64,000 bases of DNA from Planococcus citreus (GCF_003664125.1 NZ_RCCP01000001.1:930001-994000); one strand, 5' to 3'. Counted from the first letter of the stretch, positions 17,252 to 26,270 are shown. The notes: generated by a model from the letters alone, not told the origin. Program-made: numbers and translations.

Positions 17252-17722
17252 GCTGCGTATTTCCCCTTTGTTTGTCTAATTCGGAATATTTTTGAAACTT
17301 TGTATGTATTAATGTATCAATATTGTAAGAATATTTCAATATAATTTTTTATTCGATATACTTCATTCCACATGCAATTGACAATGGACAAAAACCCGAA
17401 ATCGACCGCTTACTTGCTTGTTTACGATTTCCCATGCATAAATAGTGCATGGCATCACCCATGCATTTTTCGATACATCGTTGCTGAGCTGACAATTCAT
17501 TTACCGGTTGCCACTCCATCCTTTTTCTAAAAGGGGCTTGGTGATTTTATAAATTCAAATAGGCATTTCTCTATTTATTTTAATTTTTAGAATATTTGGT
17601 AATTTAGTCTCATGCATTTTCTTCCAGCCCCTTATACACTGTAAATAAGTTATAAATAGTTCAACCGAACACTATAACTGGCAAACAGGGTTTCCCGACA
17701 ATCAGAGAAGGAGCGGATCATC
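17252..17722. promoter_or_regulatory. AT-rich region upstream of the dpp operon, with CodY-like sites
   Basis: This 470-base gap has no gene. It is clearly more AT-rich than its surroundings and must hold the dppA promoter (minus) and the promoter of the small peptide gene (plus). Two stretches weakly resemble the CodY consensus AATTTTCWGAAAATT: CTAATTCGGAATATT (17278-17292) and AATATTTGGTAATTT (17591-17605), each with 5 or more mismatches. A short hairpin CCATGCATaaatagTGCATGG lies near 17432. None is more than suggestive. Confidence 0.35.
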
Positions 17723-17830
17723 ATGAATAATTTTGAAAAAGTACTGGAGATGCAATGGGGAGATCTTGCGCTGGGCGTGACGGGTTCTGCAGTCGTAATG
17801 TTGGCACTCAATTACTTCATGCTCATGTAG
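17723..17830 (+). CDS. 35-residue single-span membrane peptide
   Basis: Small open frame beginning MNNFEKVLEM and ending LALNYFMLM. A polar, charged N-terminal third is followed by a continuous hydrophobic segment (about residues 14-35) that runs to the end, as in small membrane peptides. It has a strong ribosome site (AGAGAAGGAGCGGATCATC) and a rho-independent terminator 33 bases after the stop, so it looks like a real monocistronic gene. The family is not recognised. Type I toxins such as TxpA/BsrG have a similar hydrophobic make-up but a charged C-terminal tail that is absent here, so other roles are as likely. Confidence 0.6.
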   Translation: MNNFEKVLEMQWGDLALGVTGSAVVMLALNYFMLM

Positions 17831-17861
17831 AAAGGAGCACCATATGATTTCCGAACATACG

Positions 17862-17898
17862 TAAAAGCCCTTTTCCGATAGACGGAAAAGGGCTTTTG
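17862..17898 (+). terminator. Terminator after the 35-residue peptide gene
   Basis: Strong perfect stem AAAAGCCCTTTTCCG / CGGAAAAGGGCTTTT with a five-base loop, followed by GGCTTGTTTTCTT on the plus strand. It could also end the minus-strand IDEAL transcript, since a complementary A/T run flanks it. Confidence 0.85.
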
Positions 17899-17979
17899 GC
17901 TTGTTTTCTTCCATATAAAAACGCCTGCTCTCGAATTCCCGGGCAGACGTTTCTTATCCATAGGCTGTTGTATGCTTCA

Positions 17980-18444
17980 TCATAGACCTCCATCGAGTAA
18001 TTGTTTTTGCTGGGACAGCAGCTTCTCAAACAGTTCCTTATCCCCCGCGGCTAATGCCTGGTCAATCATGCGGTTGAAGTTTTCCTGCTCCAGGAACTGG
18101 ATTGCTTCGGTCGCTTCTTTCTTTGTTTGTTCGTTCACTTCGATCAATTCCGCCCTTTCTTCCTTCAATATGCTCTGAAGGTGTGTATGGATATCCGAGA
18201 CCAGCAATAATTGGTAGAGCGGCAAACGGATAAAGCGGTTCCCTTTTTGGAATACAAAGACTTCGGAAAGGTTTTCTACTTGGAAGGTATTCAAATTGAC
18301 GATGATTTCCTTTCCTTCGACAGGGATGAAATGAAACACTTCATCGTCCTTCAGGATCGAAAAGTATTGATAGGCGAACACAAACTTGATGCGATGCCCT
18401 TCTCTCTTTGTATAAAACGGCTTCATCAGTTTTACATGCAACAT
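17980..18444 (-). CDS. IDEAL-domain protein of unknown function
   Basis: Protein of 154 residues, soluble. The C-terminal part contains the IDEAL motif: FNRMIDQALAAGDKELFEKLL at about residues 123-143, where the pattern is I-D-x-A-L then D-K-E-x-F. The N-terminal 75 residues form a beta-rich part (HRIKFVFAYQYFSILKDDEV, GKEIIVNL). Other IDEAL proteins in Bacillales (such as YpiB) bind protein partners, but no role can be assigned here. AAGGAGGGGAGTCAG precedes the start. It faces away from the ywqBA pair. Confidence 0.75.
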   Translation of the reverse strand: MLHVKLMKPFYTKREGHRIKFVFAYQYFSILKDDEVFHFIPVEGKEIIVNLNTFQVENLSEVFVFQKGNRFIRLPLYQLLLVSDIHTHLQSILKEERAELIEVNEQTKKEATEAIQFLEQENFNRMIDQALAAGDKELFEKLLSQQKQLLDGGL

Positions 18445-18565
18445 CTGACTCCCCTCCTTATATTTCAGAATATTCTGCTTACATGAATCATACCATAAAT
18501 TGGTCGAAACGAATAGAAATAAGTATGAATAAACGATGGCATTTCCGCTTCTTTTTCCTTCTTCG

Positions 18566-18594
18566 TTTACTGTATTGCCACAAATGCGTATAAT
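18566..18594 (+). promoter_or_regulatory. Sigma-A type promoter of ywqBA
   Basis: TTTACT (18566-18571), 17-base spacer, TATAAT (18589-18594), placing the transcript start near 18600. This argues that translation begins at the ATG at 18627, not the earlier in-frame ATG at 18603, which would be almost leaderless. Confidence 0.6.
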
Positions 18595-18626
18595 AGAAGG
18601 AAATGTTTTTATTTGGGGCGATGCAG

Positions 18627-20159
18627 ATGGCTACGGTTCTATCCTTAGCAAAACAATACGAAGATACGATCCACAATTATATGGCTGCTATCGACAAGTC
18701 GCTTCATCCTACGCGTGCGCTGGATGAGGAAATGGTTCGAAAAGCAGTCTTTTTAGTGCGCCATGACGGCGTGCAGATACATTCTTTCAATGAAGAACGC
18801 CTGCTGCTCGAAGCGAGCGTGAAAGATGCCCACTCGGTAAAAGTGGTGCTCAATTTCGGAAAACTCGCTGCCGTATGCGCATGCCCACAGGAAACAAACT
18901 GCCGTCACCGATTGGCGGTCATTTTTTCGCTTTACCAAAAAATCGACTCGCTTTCCGAATGGGTCGCGAAATGGCGTGATAAGGAGAATGAGAAATTGTC
19001 GACACTGACGAACAAACGCTCACCCGATCAATGGGAAGCACTAATCCGCAGCACGTGGCGCGAACCGATCAATGATTACGTCACGCGCAATTATTTCTAT
19101 TTTGAGCAATTATACGAAGGTCGCTTGAAAAACGCCCTGTCCTTCATGCCACTCGAGCGTGAATGGAAAACTTTATATAAAACCTATGCCCACCTGATTT
19201 CATTGACCGAAGTATGGGAGACGTTCAGCGCGGGAACAAAAGAAGTGCATCATTCCTTCTTCAAAACCTGGTTTGCGGACGAATTGCATGCACTGCGTGA
19301 TATGCTTGGACAATTGCGCGGCTTGCACCGCACGTTCGAATCGGACGCTTTTTTCACTCATTTGCGTGAACTGGTCCGCGAATTTGCGGAAACGAACGAC
19401 GATTCGTTTTCGGAACGCTTTGAAATCTACCAGCTGTTCTGGACCGAATTATTCATCAGCCGGCGCGAACGGCTGAGCGGGCTCGATGAATTCCGCCGCC
19501 CAGATGAACGAGTCAAAGCCTTTTTCGCTTTGCTGCTCGGAAACGAAGTCTCTCCCGGCAATATTACGCCGGGCGCTGCAGCGGACTGGGTCAAACTTGC
19601 CGTGCTCGCTGAAGAAGAAGGCCATCAACAAGGGCTCTCCGCAATCTTGATGGCCATCAAGCCGCATGTCCGGACATTCCTGTTTGACGGATTGTTTACA
19701 CAGTACCGCCACCACTATGTCCGCGTTTTGAGCCGCCTGTATTCATTGATCGATTTGACGGAAGAAGATTGGGAAGATTTGTTTACACAATTCGGCCATT
19801 ACGGCTTGCCTGCCTATTCTGCCTACCTCGTCGAAAAAGGCATGTACAAGCAATGGGCAGAGCTTCACCAGCTGCATAATTCCCCTCTGTATTTTGCAGA
19901 GGAATGCGGATTGAAGGAAGTGCATAACGCCGCTCCTGATTTCGCGCTGCCACTATACCATCGCTATGCGCTGCAACATCTCGATGAACGCAGCCGGACA
20001 AGCTATAAACAAGCCGTCCGCGTATGGAAGAAAATGAAAGCCGCGTGCAAGAAAAGCGGACAGATGCCGTTTTGGAACGCTTATATGAATGAAATCCAAC
20101 ATCGCTATAAACGCTTGCGCGCACTCCAGGAAGAGATCGAGAAAGGAAAGCTGTTATGA
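18627..20159 (+). CDS. ywqB: SWIM zinc-finger protein YwqB-like
   Basis: Protein of 510 residues with a SWIM zinc finger at about residues 75-95: CACPQETNCRHRLAVIFSL, where C-x-C then C-x-H are the ligands. The rest is helical with no enzyme motif. SWIM proteins often pair with SNF2-type ATPases, and here the stop overlaps the start of the SNF2 gene by four bases (TTATGA), so the two are coupled, as are ywqB and ywqA in B. subtilis. The start at 18627 has TTGGGGCGATGCAG upstream at the right distance. The function is not known; nucleic acid binding is inferred. Confidence 0.85.
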   Translation: MATVLSLAKQYEDTIHNYMAAIDKSLHPTRALDEEMVRKAVFLVRHDGVQIHSFNEERLLLEASVKDAHSVKVVLNFGKLAAVCACPQETNCRHRLAVIFSLYQKIDSLSEWVAKWRDKENEKLSTLTNKRSPDQWEALIRSTWREPINDYVTRNYFYFEQLYEGRLKNALSFMPLEREWKTLYKTYAHLISLTEVWETFSAGTKEVHHSFFKTWFADELHALRDMLGQLRGLHRTFESDAFFTHLRELVREFAETNDDSFSERFEIYQLFWTELFISRRERLSGLDEFRRPDERVKAFFALLLGNEVSPGNITPGAAADWVKLAVLAEEEGHQQGLSAILMAIKPHVRTFLFDGLFTQYRHHYVRVLSRLYSLIDLTEEDWEDLFTQFGHYGLPAYSAYLVEKGMYKQWAELHQLHNSPLYFAEECGLKEVHNAAPDFALPLYHRYALQHLDERSRTSYKQAVRVWKKMKAACKKSGQMPFWNAYMNEIQHRYKRLRALQEEIEKGKLL

Positions 20160-22879
20160 ATCAATTCCAAACCGAAGGAAGCCGTACGTATTATTTAAAA
20201 ATAGAACAGTCGGATGTGTTCCGGCTTCAGGCTTATAACGACAGCGGCAACCGGATCCCTCCGGAAATCTGGTCGCCATTCCTGTTTTTCGCCGACAAGG
20301 ACAGCTTTTTCGGCATGAACGTTCAAACAGATGGCTTAGACCTGTTATTGACGCCAGCCGATTTTGTCCGTTTGTTCCAGCAGGATCCCCATCATTATGT
20401 CCAGTTTTCAGGGCGCCGCCTGCAAGATGAATCTTGGCTGAAACTTGCGCGCCGCGTCGCCGACTCCTTGAACGATTCTGCCTTATGGCAGCATGTTCAA
20501 GTCGAAGATGGCGTCATTTCCATTGATTCGGCATATGGCGATGCGGAAATCCGCTCGTTCTTGACCGATACCATCGGACACCAGCTGAGCCAAAAAGGGC
20601 TCACTTCTGCCCAATTGCCGTACCTTTTGCATTTCGTCGAACATGCGGGCTGGGACGGGCTGGAACCTGCGGATGATTATGTGCTCGCGATGCAATTGAC
20701 CGAACCGGACGATAGCGGCTTATGGGCATTCCGGACAGCGCTGCGCACTAAACGCGGGAGCGCTTATTGGACGCCTTCGAAACGCCGTGAAAATGAAGTG
20801 ATCGAAAAAGTGCTGCCTGAAAAATGGCGTGCCCATGCGCGTGACATCCAGGAGCGCCAAAGCTTGATCCTAAGCCTATGCCCTTCTGTCGACCGCTACG
20901 AAGCGGACCAAATGTATATCGCCCGCTGGACCGATGCGGAAGTGTTGAATTTCCTCCGCAACGACGCCGACTTATTGCAGGCATTCGGCGTGGAAGTATC
21001 GATTCCTTCCTGGCTGCAAGCTGTTCAGGAATCGAAAGTGCGCGTCAAAGCGAATGTCACTTCCCCGGCGAAAAAAGCATCGGTCGTCGGCCTGGACCAA
21101 ATCATCAGCTTCGACTGGAAATTCTCACTCAACGGCGTTGATTTGAGCATGCAGGATTTCGAGCAGCTAGTGACAGAAAACCGCGAATTCATCCGTGTCG
21201 GCAACGAATGGGTGCGCGTCGACTCGAATCTGTTGATGCAGCTGCGCCAGATGATCGAAGAAGCGGAAGACGCCGATTGGACGCTGAAAGATATGCTGTT
21301 CCATAATGTGCCGGACGTCATGCTCGAAGAACCGGGCGAGGAAGACGATCCGCTCGTCGAGTTCCATTTGAATAAATCTTTGAAAATCCTGCTCGATAAA
21401 TTGCTCGATAAGCGCGACTTGCCGGAAACGCCATTGCCGGAGAACTTGAAGACCGAATTACGCCCTTATCAGAAGACCGGCTTTGATTATTTAACCTTCA
21501 TGCGCGAAGAAGGCTTCGGTTTATGCCTAGCAGATGATATGGGTCTCGGCAAGACGGTGCAGTTAATCGCCTACTTGCTACACGTGCACAGCGAAAAGCC
21601 GAAACAGCCATCGCTCATCATTTGCCCAACTTCGGTCCTCGGCAACTGGCAAAAGGAATTGGAGCGTTTTGCGCCTGATTTGAAAGTAGCCACGCATTAC
21701 GGCAGCAACCGCCCGAAAGGCCAGGCTTTCTTGGACTCGCTTGCGGCTGACCAGCCGGACGTCGTGCTGTCGACTTACGGCATCGCCTCGTCCGACAGTG
21801 TCGAAATCCAATCGATCACGTGGACGAGCATCACGCTCGATGAAGCACAAAACATCAAGAACATGTACACGAAACAATCGCGGACGATCCGCAAGTTCAA
21901 AGGACAGCATCACATCGCCCTGACCGGGACGCCGATCGAGAACCGTCTGTCTGAACTATGGTCGATATTCGATTTCATCAATAAAGGCTACCTGTACCGC
22001 ATCAAGCAGTTCCAGGAAGCCTTTATGGTGCCGATTGAACGGGATGATTCCGAACAGGCCAAAGAAAAGCTGCGGCAGCGCATTCAGCCATTCTTGCTTC
22101 GCCGGACGAAAAAAGATCCCGAACTGCAGCTCAACTTACCGGAAAAGCTGGAGCAGTTGGAATATTGCCCACTCACGCCGGAGCAAGCCGCGCTGTATGA
22201 GGGGCTTGTGCAAGATACGGTGCAGAAGATGGGGACGCTCACAGGCTTCGAGAAAAAAGGCCTCGTCCTGAAAATGCTCAGCAAGCTGAAACAGCTGTGC
22301 AATCATCCGTCCCTTTATTTGAAAGAGCCGTATACGACCGCAGACGAGTTATTGCCTCGCTCCCAGAAACTCGAGCGCATCGTGACACTTGCGGGGGAAA
22401 TCGCGGAACGCGGGGAGCAGTGCTTGATCTTTACGCAGTACATCGGGATGGGCCATCTGCTGCAGCAGGCGCTGAATGAATTATACGGGCATGAAGTGCC
22501 GTTTTTGACCGGCAATATGCCGAAAAATCAGCGTGATTCACTGGTTGCTGCATTCCAGAATGGGGAATTCCCGATATTTATCCTATCCTTGAAAGCGGGT
22601 GGCACCGGACTCAACTTGACGGCTGCTACGCATGTGTTGCATGCGGACCGCTGGTGGAACCCGGCTGTGGAAAACCAGGCGACCGACCGGGCATACCGCA
22701 TCGGCCAGACGCAGTTTGTCCACGTCCATAAATTTGTGACGATCGGTACGATTGAAGAGAAAATCGATTCACTGCTTACGCAGAAGCAATCGATGTCGGA
22801 CCAGTTTATCCAATCCAGCCAATGGATGACGGATCTGTCCGATGACGAACTAAAAGAATTGTTCACGTATAGCTTCTAA
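20156..22879 (+). CDS. ywqA: SNF2-family helicase/ATPase YwqA-like
   Basis: Superfamily 2 ATPase of 907 residues. The N-terminal 430 residues are an accessory region (bacterial SNF2-associated). The helicase core follows: motif I DDMGLGKT (near 463), motif Ia ICPTSVLGNW, motif II LDEAQNIKN (DEAQ, near 560), motif III ALTGTPIENRLSELW, motif V LSLKAGGTGLNL and motif VI ATDRAYRIGQTQ near 845. These are complete, so it should be active as a DNA-dependent translocase. The partner SWIM protein is encoded just upstream. The cellular task is not established. A hairpin terminator follows immediately. Confidence 0.93.
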   Translation: MNQFQTEGSRTYYLKIEQSDVFRLQAYNDSGNRIPPEIWSPFLFFADKDSFFGMNVQTDGLDLLLTPADFVRLFQQDPHHYVQFSGRRLQDESWLKLARRVADSLNDSALWQHVQVEDGVISIDSAYGDAEIRSFLTDTIGHQLSQKGLTSAQLPYLLHFVEHAGWDGLEPADDYVLAMQLTEPDDSGLWAFRTALRTKRGSAYWTPSKRRENEVIEKVLPEKWRAHARDIQERQSLILSLCPSVDRYEADQMYIARWTDAEVLNFLRNDADLLQAFGVEVSIPSWLQAVQESKVRVKANVTSPAKKASVVGLDQIISFDWKFSLNGVDLSMQDFEQLVTENREFIRVGNEWVRVDSNLLMQLRQMIEEAEDADWTLKDMLFHNVPDVMLEEPGEEDDPLVEFHLNKSLKILLDKLLDKRDLPETPLPENLKTELRPYQKTGFDYLTFMREEGFGLCLADDMGLGKTVQLIAYLLHVHSEKPKQPSLIICPTSVLGNWQKELERFAPDLKVATHYGSNRPKGQAFLDSLAADQPDVVLSTYGIASSDSVEIQSITWTSITLDEAQNIKNMYTKQSRTIRKFKGQHHIALTGTPIENRLSELWSIFDFINKGYLYRIKQFQEAFMVPIERDDSEQAKEKLRQRIQPFLLRRTKKDPELQLNLPEKLEQLEYCPLTPEQAALYEGLVQDTVQKMGTLTGFEKKGLVLKMLSKLKQLCNHPSLYLKEPYTTADELLPRSQKLERIVTLAGEIAERGEQCLIFTQYIGMGHLLQQALNELYGHEVPFLTGNMPKNQRDSLVAAFQNGEFPIFILSLKAGGTGLNLTAATHVLHADRWWNPAVENQATDRAYRIGQTQFVHVHKFVTIGTIEEKIDSLLTQKQSMSDQFIQSSQWMTDLSDDELKELFTYSF

Positions 22880-22916
22880 AAAATCCGGCCAGGACCCCAC
22901 CTGGACGGATTTTTTC
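22878..22916 (+). terminator. Terminator after ywqA
   Basis: Stem AAAAATCCG-CCAGG / CCTGG-CGGATTTTTT beginning at the ywqA stop and followed by TTCTTTT. Confidence 0.9.
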
Positions 22917-22932
22917 TTTTGGACAGCAATCA

Positions 22933-23076
22933 TCAGTTTTTCTCGCCTGTGGCGAAGACCCGTTTCAGTTCTGACAGCTCCCGCTCCGCTTCAATCATGC
23001 GCTGATGAAGCGAAGCAGTCAGTTTGATCAATTGCTCCATATGGACTTCCAATTGGAGCTGAAGTTCTTTCGGCAT
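22933..23076 (-). CDS. 47-residue hypothetical protein encoded after ssbB
   Basis: Short open frame starting MPKELQLQLEVHMEQLIKL and ending with VFATGEKN. It is almost wholly polar and helical, with leucines and isoleucines at heptad-like spacing, so a short coiled coil is likely. An excellent ribosome site (AAGGAGGCAAGTGGA) precedes the ATG, and the start lies 20 bases after the ssbB stop, so it is probably the second gene of an ssbB transcript. The family is not recognised. It is worth keeping because its ribosome site and spacing are better than chance. Confidence 0.6.
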   Translation of the reverse strand: MPKELQLQLEVHMEQLIKLTASLHQRMIEAERELSELKRVFATGEKN

Positions 23077-23096
23077 TCCACTTGCCTCCTTATGCG

Positions 23097-23507
23097 TCAA
23101 CTGTTCACCTGCTCAGTTTCGGGCGGCTGGAAATCGAACTCTGCACTAGAATCCGGTTCCGTCCGCTTGGGGATGAGATCGTCTGAGGGCTTTCGTTTAT
23201 CGAGGAAACGTACTTGGTCGCCTATCACTTCCGTTACATAGACGCGGGAGCCATCTTCCTTATCGTAATGGCGTGATTGGATTCTTCCCGTAATGGCGAC
23301 TTGCGAGCCTTTCATGCAATACTTGGCGACGTTCTGGGCTGTCCGGCCCCAGGTGGAGCAAAGGACATAATCGCTTTCGATTTCACCACGCTGGTTCCTG
23401 AAGTTGCGGGAAATGGCCACGACGAAGGTAGTATGTACACGCCCTTCCCCCAGTACCCGCATCGACGGGTCTTTCGTTAATCGACCTACAATGCCTACTT
23501 GATTCAT
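23097..23507 (-). CDS. ssbB: Single-stranded DNA-binding protein (SsbB type)
   Basis: OB-fold protein of 136 residues. MNQVGIVGRLTKDP at the N-terminus, TTFVVAISRNFRN near 30, the hallmark CSTWGRTAQNVAKYCMKGSQ near 50-70, and GRIQSRHYDKEDGSRVYVTEV near 75-95 are all typical of bacterial SSB. The C-terminal tail is short and ends in VNS, without the acidic DDDLPF tip of the main replication SSB, so this is the secondary, competence-type paralogue. The location beside ywpF and ywqA matches ssbB (ywpH) of B. subtilis. ATG at 23507 has CAGGAGGTGAAATCA upstream. Confidence 0.9.
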   Translation of the reverse strand: MNQVGIVGRLTKDPSMRVLGEGRVHTTFVVAISRNFRNQRGEIESDYVLCSTWGRTAQNVAKYCMKGSQVAITGRIQSRHYDKEDGSRVYVTEVIGDQVRFLDKRKPSDDLIPKRTEPDSSAEFDFQPPETEQVNS

Positions 23508-23838
23508 TGATTTCACCTCCTGCCGGACAGGCCGATTCAGCTGCTGGTATATTCGCCTGCTTGCTGTCCTGCCGGTAATGAAAGCATACTAATACCACCA
23601 TTTCCTTGGCAATGTGGGAAATCGCGGATTTGAAAGGATTTCGGACATCATTTGCGGAATTCTGGAAAGAGCAAAAAGTTTTTCCGAACATTTCGTTCTG
23701 TGAACTATAGTGCTTCTTGCACAGTCAGCCGGAATGCAAAATCGCCATTTTGTTGCAATGCATTTTTTCCATAGACATTCGCCGGGCATTTCCCCGCTAT
23801 GCTATACTGAAAACAAAGCTTTATCTGGAGGGAATTGC

Positions 23839-24279
23839 ATGAAAACATTCAAAATGCTGTCGCTCGCTGTTGTAGACGGAGAACAACTGGTAGATTACCC
23901 GCTCCATGACGGCCTGATCATCAACCAGGAAAATTCCCAGCGTTCATGGGTTCTTGAACTGCTGGTCGACGAAAAGCATGAAGCTGTTTTTCTCGATATG
24001 AAACAAAACGGAAAAGTGCATGACGTCAAAGTCGTCATTTCCTATCCTGGAAACGAACCGGCCACGTTTGAAGTGATCATCCATGCCGTCAAACCAATCG
24101 GCGGACATGTCTCTGTGCTGATGAAAGGGACCTTGAAACGGGCGCGCCGCAAATACGCCGAGACTTTATTGTCGGAGCTATTGGAAGACGGGCTCGAAGG
24201 AGAGGAACTGCTCGAGCGTTTTGAAACGGATATGCGGGAACGGCCGGTATTGCGCAAAGACGAAAGCAAATCCACATAA
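23839..24279 (+). CDS. ywpF: YwpF-like family protein
   Basis: Protein of 146 residues. MKTFKMLSLAVVDGEQLVDY is the opening typical of the YwpF family of Bacillales; a beta-rich N-terminal half precedes a highly charged helical end (ETLLSELLEDGLEGEELLERF). No membrane segment. Function unknown. The ATG at 23839 has CTGGAGGGAATTGC upstream; an upstream GTG frame start is not supported. It is divergent from ssbB, as neighbours in the B. subtilis locus are also close. A two-way terminator separates it from fabZ. Confidence 0.8.
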   Translation: MKTFKMLSLAVVDGEQLVDYPLHDGLIINQENSQRSWVLELLVDEKHEAVFLDMKQNGKVHDVKVVISYPGNEPATFEVIIHAVKPIGGHVSVLMKGTLKRARRKYAETLLSELLEDGLEGEELLERFETDMRERPVLRKDESKST

Positions 24280-24280
24280 C

Positions 24281-24326
24281 AAAACTGCCTCCGCGGCCGA
24301 ATTGGCTGCGGGAGGCAGTTTTTTTC
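24281..24326. terminator. Bidirectional terminator between ywpF and fabZ
   Basis: Stem AAAACTGCCTCC / GGGAGGCAGTTTTTTT with an inner GCGGCC / GGCTGC pairing; convergent genes end on both sides, and T or A runs flank both arms. Confidence 0.88.
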
Positions 24327-24329
24327 ATC

Positions 24330-24767
24330 TTATTTTTCCTGGACTGGCCCAAGCGCGAATAAAATATCGCATTCACAAGCGATTTCGCCGTCTACTGTCG
24401 CAATGGCATGGCCTTTGCCCATAGAACCGCGCAGGCGCGTCAATTCCACTTCCAAGCGCAATTGGTCACCTGGCGTGACTTGGCGCTTGAAACGGCAATT
24501 ATCAATGCCTGTAAAGAAGGCTAGGCGGCCTTTGTTCTCTTCCATCTGAAGAACGGCAGCTGCTCCGACCTGTGCCAGCGCTTCAACGATCAAGACGCCC
24601 GGCATGACAGGATATCCCGGAAAATGGCCGTTAAAGAAATCTTCATTGGCGGTGACGTTTTTCAGCCCGACCGCTTTTTTCCCCGCTTCGATTTCAACGA
24701 TCCGATCGACCATCAAAAAAGGATAGCGGTGAGGCAAAATTGCCTGTACTTGTTCTGTCGTCAACAT
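24330..24767 (-). CDS. fabZ: 3-hydroxyacyl-[acyl-carrier-protein] dehydratase FabZ
   Basis: Hotdog-fold enzyme of 145 residues that dehydrates beta-hydroxyacyl-ACP in fatty acid elongation. [17 protein letters not shown] at about residues 10-26 holds the catalytic His, and [18 protein letters not shown] near 52-69 holds the catalytic Glu. Earlier in-frame starts exist at 24776 and 24788; the start at 24767 gives the length and N-terminus (MLTTEQVQ...) seen in B. subtilis FabZ, though the site GAAGAAGGG also suits 24776. It lies downstream of mbl and epuA, as fabZ (ywpB) does in B. subtilis. Confidence 0.9.
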   Translation of the reverse strand: MLTTEQVQAILPHRYPFLMVDRIVEIEAGKKAVGLKNVTANEDFFNGHFPGYPVMPGVLIVEALAQVGAAAVLQMEENKGRLAFFTGIDNCRFKRQVTPGDQLRLEVELTRLRGSMGKGHAIATVDGEIACECDILFALGPVQEK

Positions 24768-24822
24768 ATGTTCCATTCCCTTCTTCACGTTCTGTTCATC
24801 TCAAGATTTTGTCGCTGCGTAA

Positions 24823-25086
24823 TCAAGTGACGCCGCGCATGATGTCGAAAATGTGCTGCCACGTTTCCCATTTCAGTGCATCTCCTGCATTGCCGTCTCC
24901 AATGACGCCGTATCCGATCATAGCGCCCAGTGCTGCCATAACGACGAGAAGCGCAATGACCAGGAGGATGCGCAGCCAGATCGGAAACATGCGGATTTGC
25001 ACCCAACGTGTTTTCTTTTTCGGCTTGTCGGTTTGCGTATTCGGTTTATCTGGCTGAGTCGAGCCAGCTTTTCGTGATTGTGCCAT
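24823..25086 (-). CDS. EpuA-family small membrane protein
   Basis: Protein of 87 residues: a charged Lys/Pro/Thr-rich N-terminal 25 residues, then WVQIRMFPIWLRILLVIALL leading into one membrane segment (about 33-60), then a short tail with HIFDIMRGVT. This is the EpuA/YwzB-like pattern often annotated as DNA-directed RNA polymerase subunit beta, a label that rests on a C-terminal resemblance and is not supported as a function. It is encoded between mbl and fabZ, consistent with cell envelope context. Confidence 0.7.
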   Translation of the reverse strand: MAQSRKAGSTQPDKPNTQTDKPKKKTRWVQIRMFPIWLRILLVIALLVVMAALGAMIGYGVIGDGNAGDALKWETWQHIFDIMRGVT

Positions 25087-25189
25087 TGCTATGTCAACCT
25101 TTCTTCTTTAAATGCCCAATGCCCTACAAGTTTCTTCACTATCTGCCATTATACTAAAAAGCCTGGGCTGTGGAACAAAAATTTGAATT

Positions 25190-26185
25190 TTATCTCCTTG
25201 AACGGAAAATACCCTGTTTTGCTTCAAGCATTTTCCCGGTTCCAAGAACGACGCATTCTTTTGGATGTTCCGCAATGGCGATCGGGATGCCAAGACGCTC
25301 TGCCAGCAACCGGTCCAATCCGCCAAGCAAAGCACCTCCGCCAGTCAACACGCCGCCACGGTCGATGATATCCGCTGCCAGTTCAGGTGGTGTTTGTTCA
25401 AGCACCGTTCGCACACCTTCTGCCACTAACTCGACCGATTCATGCAAGGCTTCCGTAATCTCCTGGGCTTTCAATGTAATGGTCCGTGGATAGCCTGTCA
25501 GCATATCCCGTCCGCGAATGTCCATCGTGGCTTCCTGATCGCCGCTGAGCGTCCCGAATTCCACTTTCAGTTTTTCAGCTGTCCGTTCCCCAATCAGCAA
25601 TTTGTATTTTCTCTTTATGTAATGGAGTATATCCAAGTCGAAATGATCGCCTGCCACTTTCAAGGTTGTACTTTTAACGATTTCACCCATCGACAAAACC
25701 GCAATATCGGAAGTTCCCCCACCAATATCGATAACGAGGCTCGCATCCGACTGATAAATATCAAGTCCTGCCCCGATCGCCGCAACTTTCGGCTCCACTT
25801 CGACATAGACTTTTCGCGCGCCGGCTTTTTCAGCCACTTCGCGAATCGCTTTCTGTTCGATGCTCGTGATATTTGCTGGGCAGCAGATAAGGATGCGCGG
25901 CTTCATCATAAACCCTTTCAGTTTCAATACTTGGATAAAATGCTTGAGCATCAATTCCGTGATATCGAAATCATGGATGACGCCATCTTTCAATGGGCGG
26001 ATCACCGCAATATGCTGGGGTGTGCGCCCCATCATCTTCTGGGCTTCCGTGCCGACCGCGATCAGTTCATTGGATTTTTTATCGACTGCTACTACGGACG
26101 GCTCGTTTAAAATGATGCCTTTGCCTTTTACATAGATCAGCACATTGGCTGTTCCGAGATCGATGCCTATATCTTTCGAAAACAT
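25190..26185 (-). CDS. mbl: Cell-shape protein Mbl (MreB-like actin)
   Basis: Bacterial actin homologue of 331 residues that organises side-wall synthesis. Nucleotide-binding motifs are in place: phosphate-1 IDLGTANVLIYVKGKG at residues 7-22, phosphate-2 LVIDIGGGTSDIAVLSMG near 155, and the adenosine motif GGVLTGGGALLGGLDRLL near 275. The N-terminus MFSKDIGIDLGTANV and the length agree better with Mbl than MreB, as does the position next to fabZ and after murA. ACAGGAAGGGGACGGCGTA precedes the start. Confidence 0.93.
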   Translation of the reverse strand: MFSKDIGIDLGTANVLIYVKGKGIILNEPSVVAVDKKSNELIAVGTEAQKMMGRTPQHIAVIRPLKDGVIHDFDITELMLKHFIQVLKLKGFMMKPRILICCPANITSIEQKAIREVAEKAGARKVYVEVEPKVAAIGAGLDIYQSDASLVIDIGGGTSDIAVLSMGEIVKSTTLKVAGDHFDLDILHYIKRKYKLLIGERTAEKLKVEFGTLSGDQEATMDIRGRDMLTGYPRTITLKAQEITEALHESVELVAEGVRTVLEQTPPELAADIIDRGGVLTGGGALLGGLDRLLAERLGIPIAIAEHPKECVVLGTGKMLEAKQGIFRSRR

Positions 26186-26270
26186 TACGCCGTCCCCTTC
26201 CTGTATTCTGCGATGTTGATTGAACTTTGATTTTCCAAGCTTACATTTCCATTAGAATTGTCTAGTTAAA

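Noticed and set aside
23630..23690. ComK box upstream of ssbB
   Set aside because: AAAAAGTTTTT is present near 23670, but the AAAA-N5-TTTT pair with proper spacing is not.
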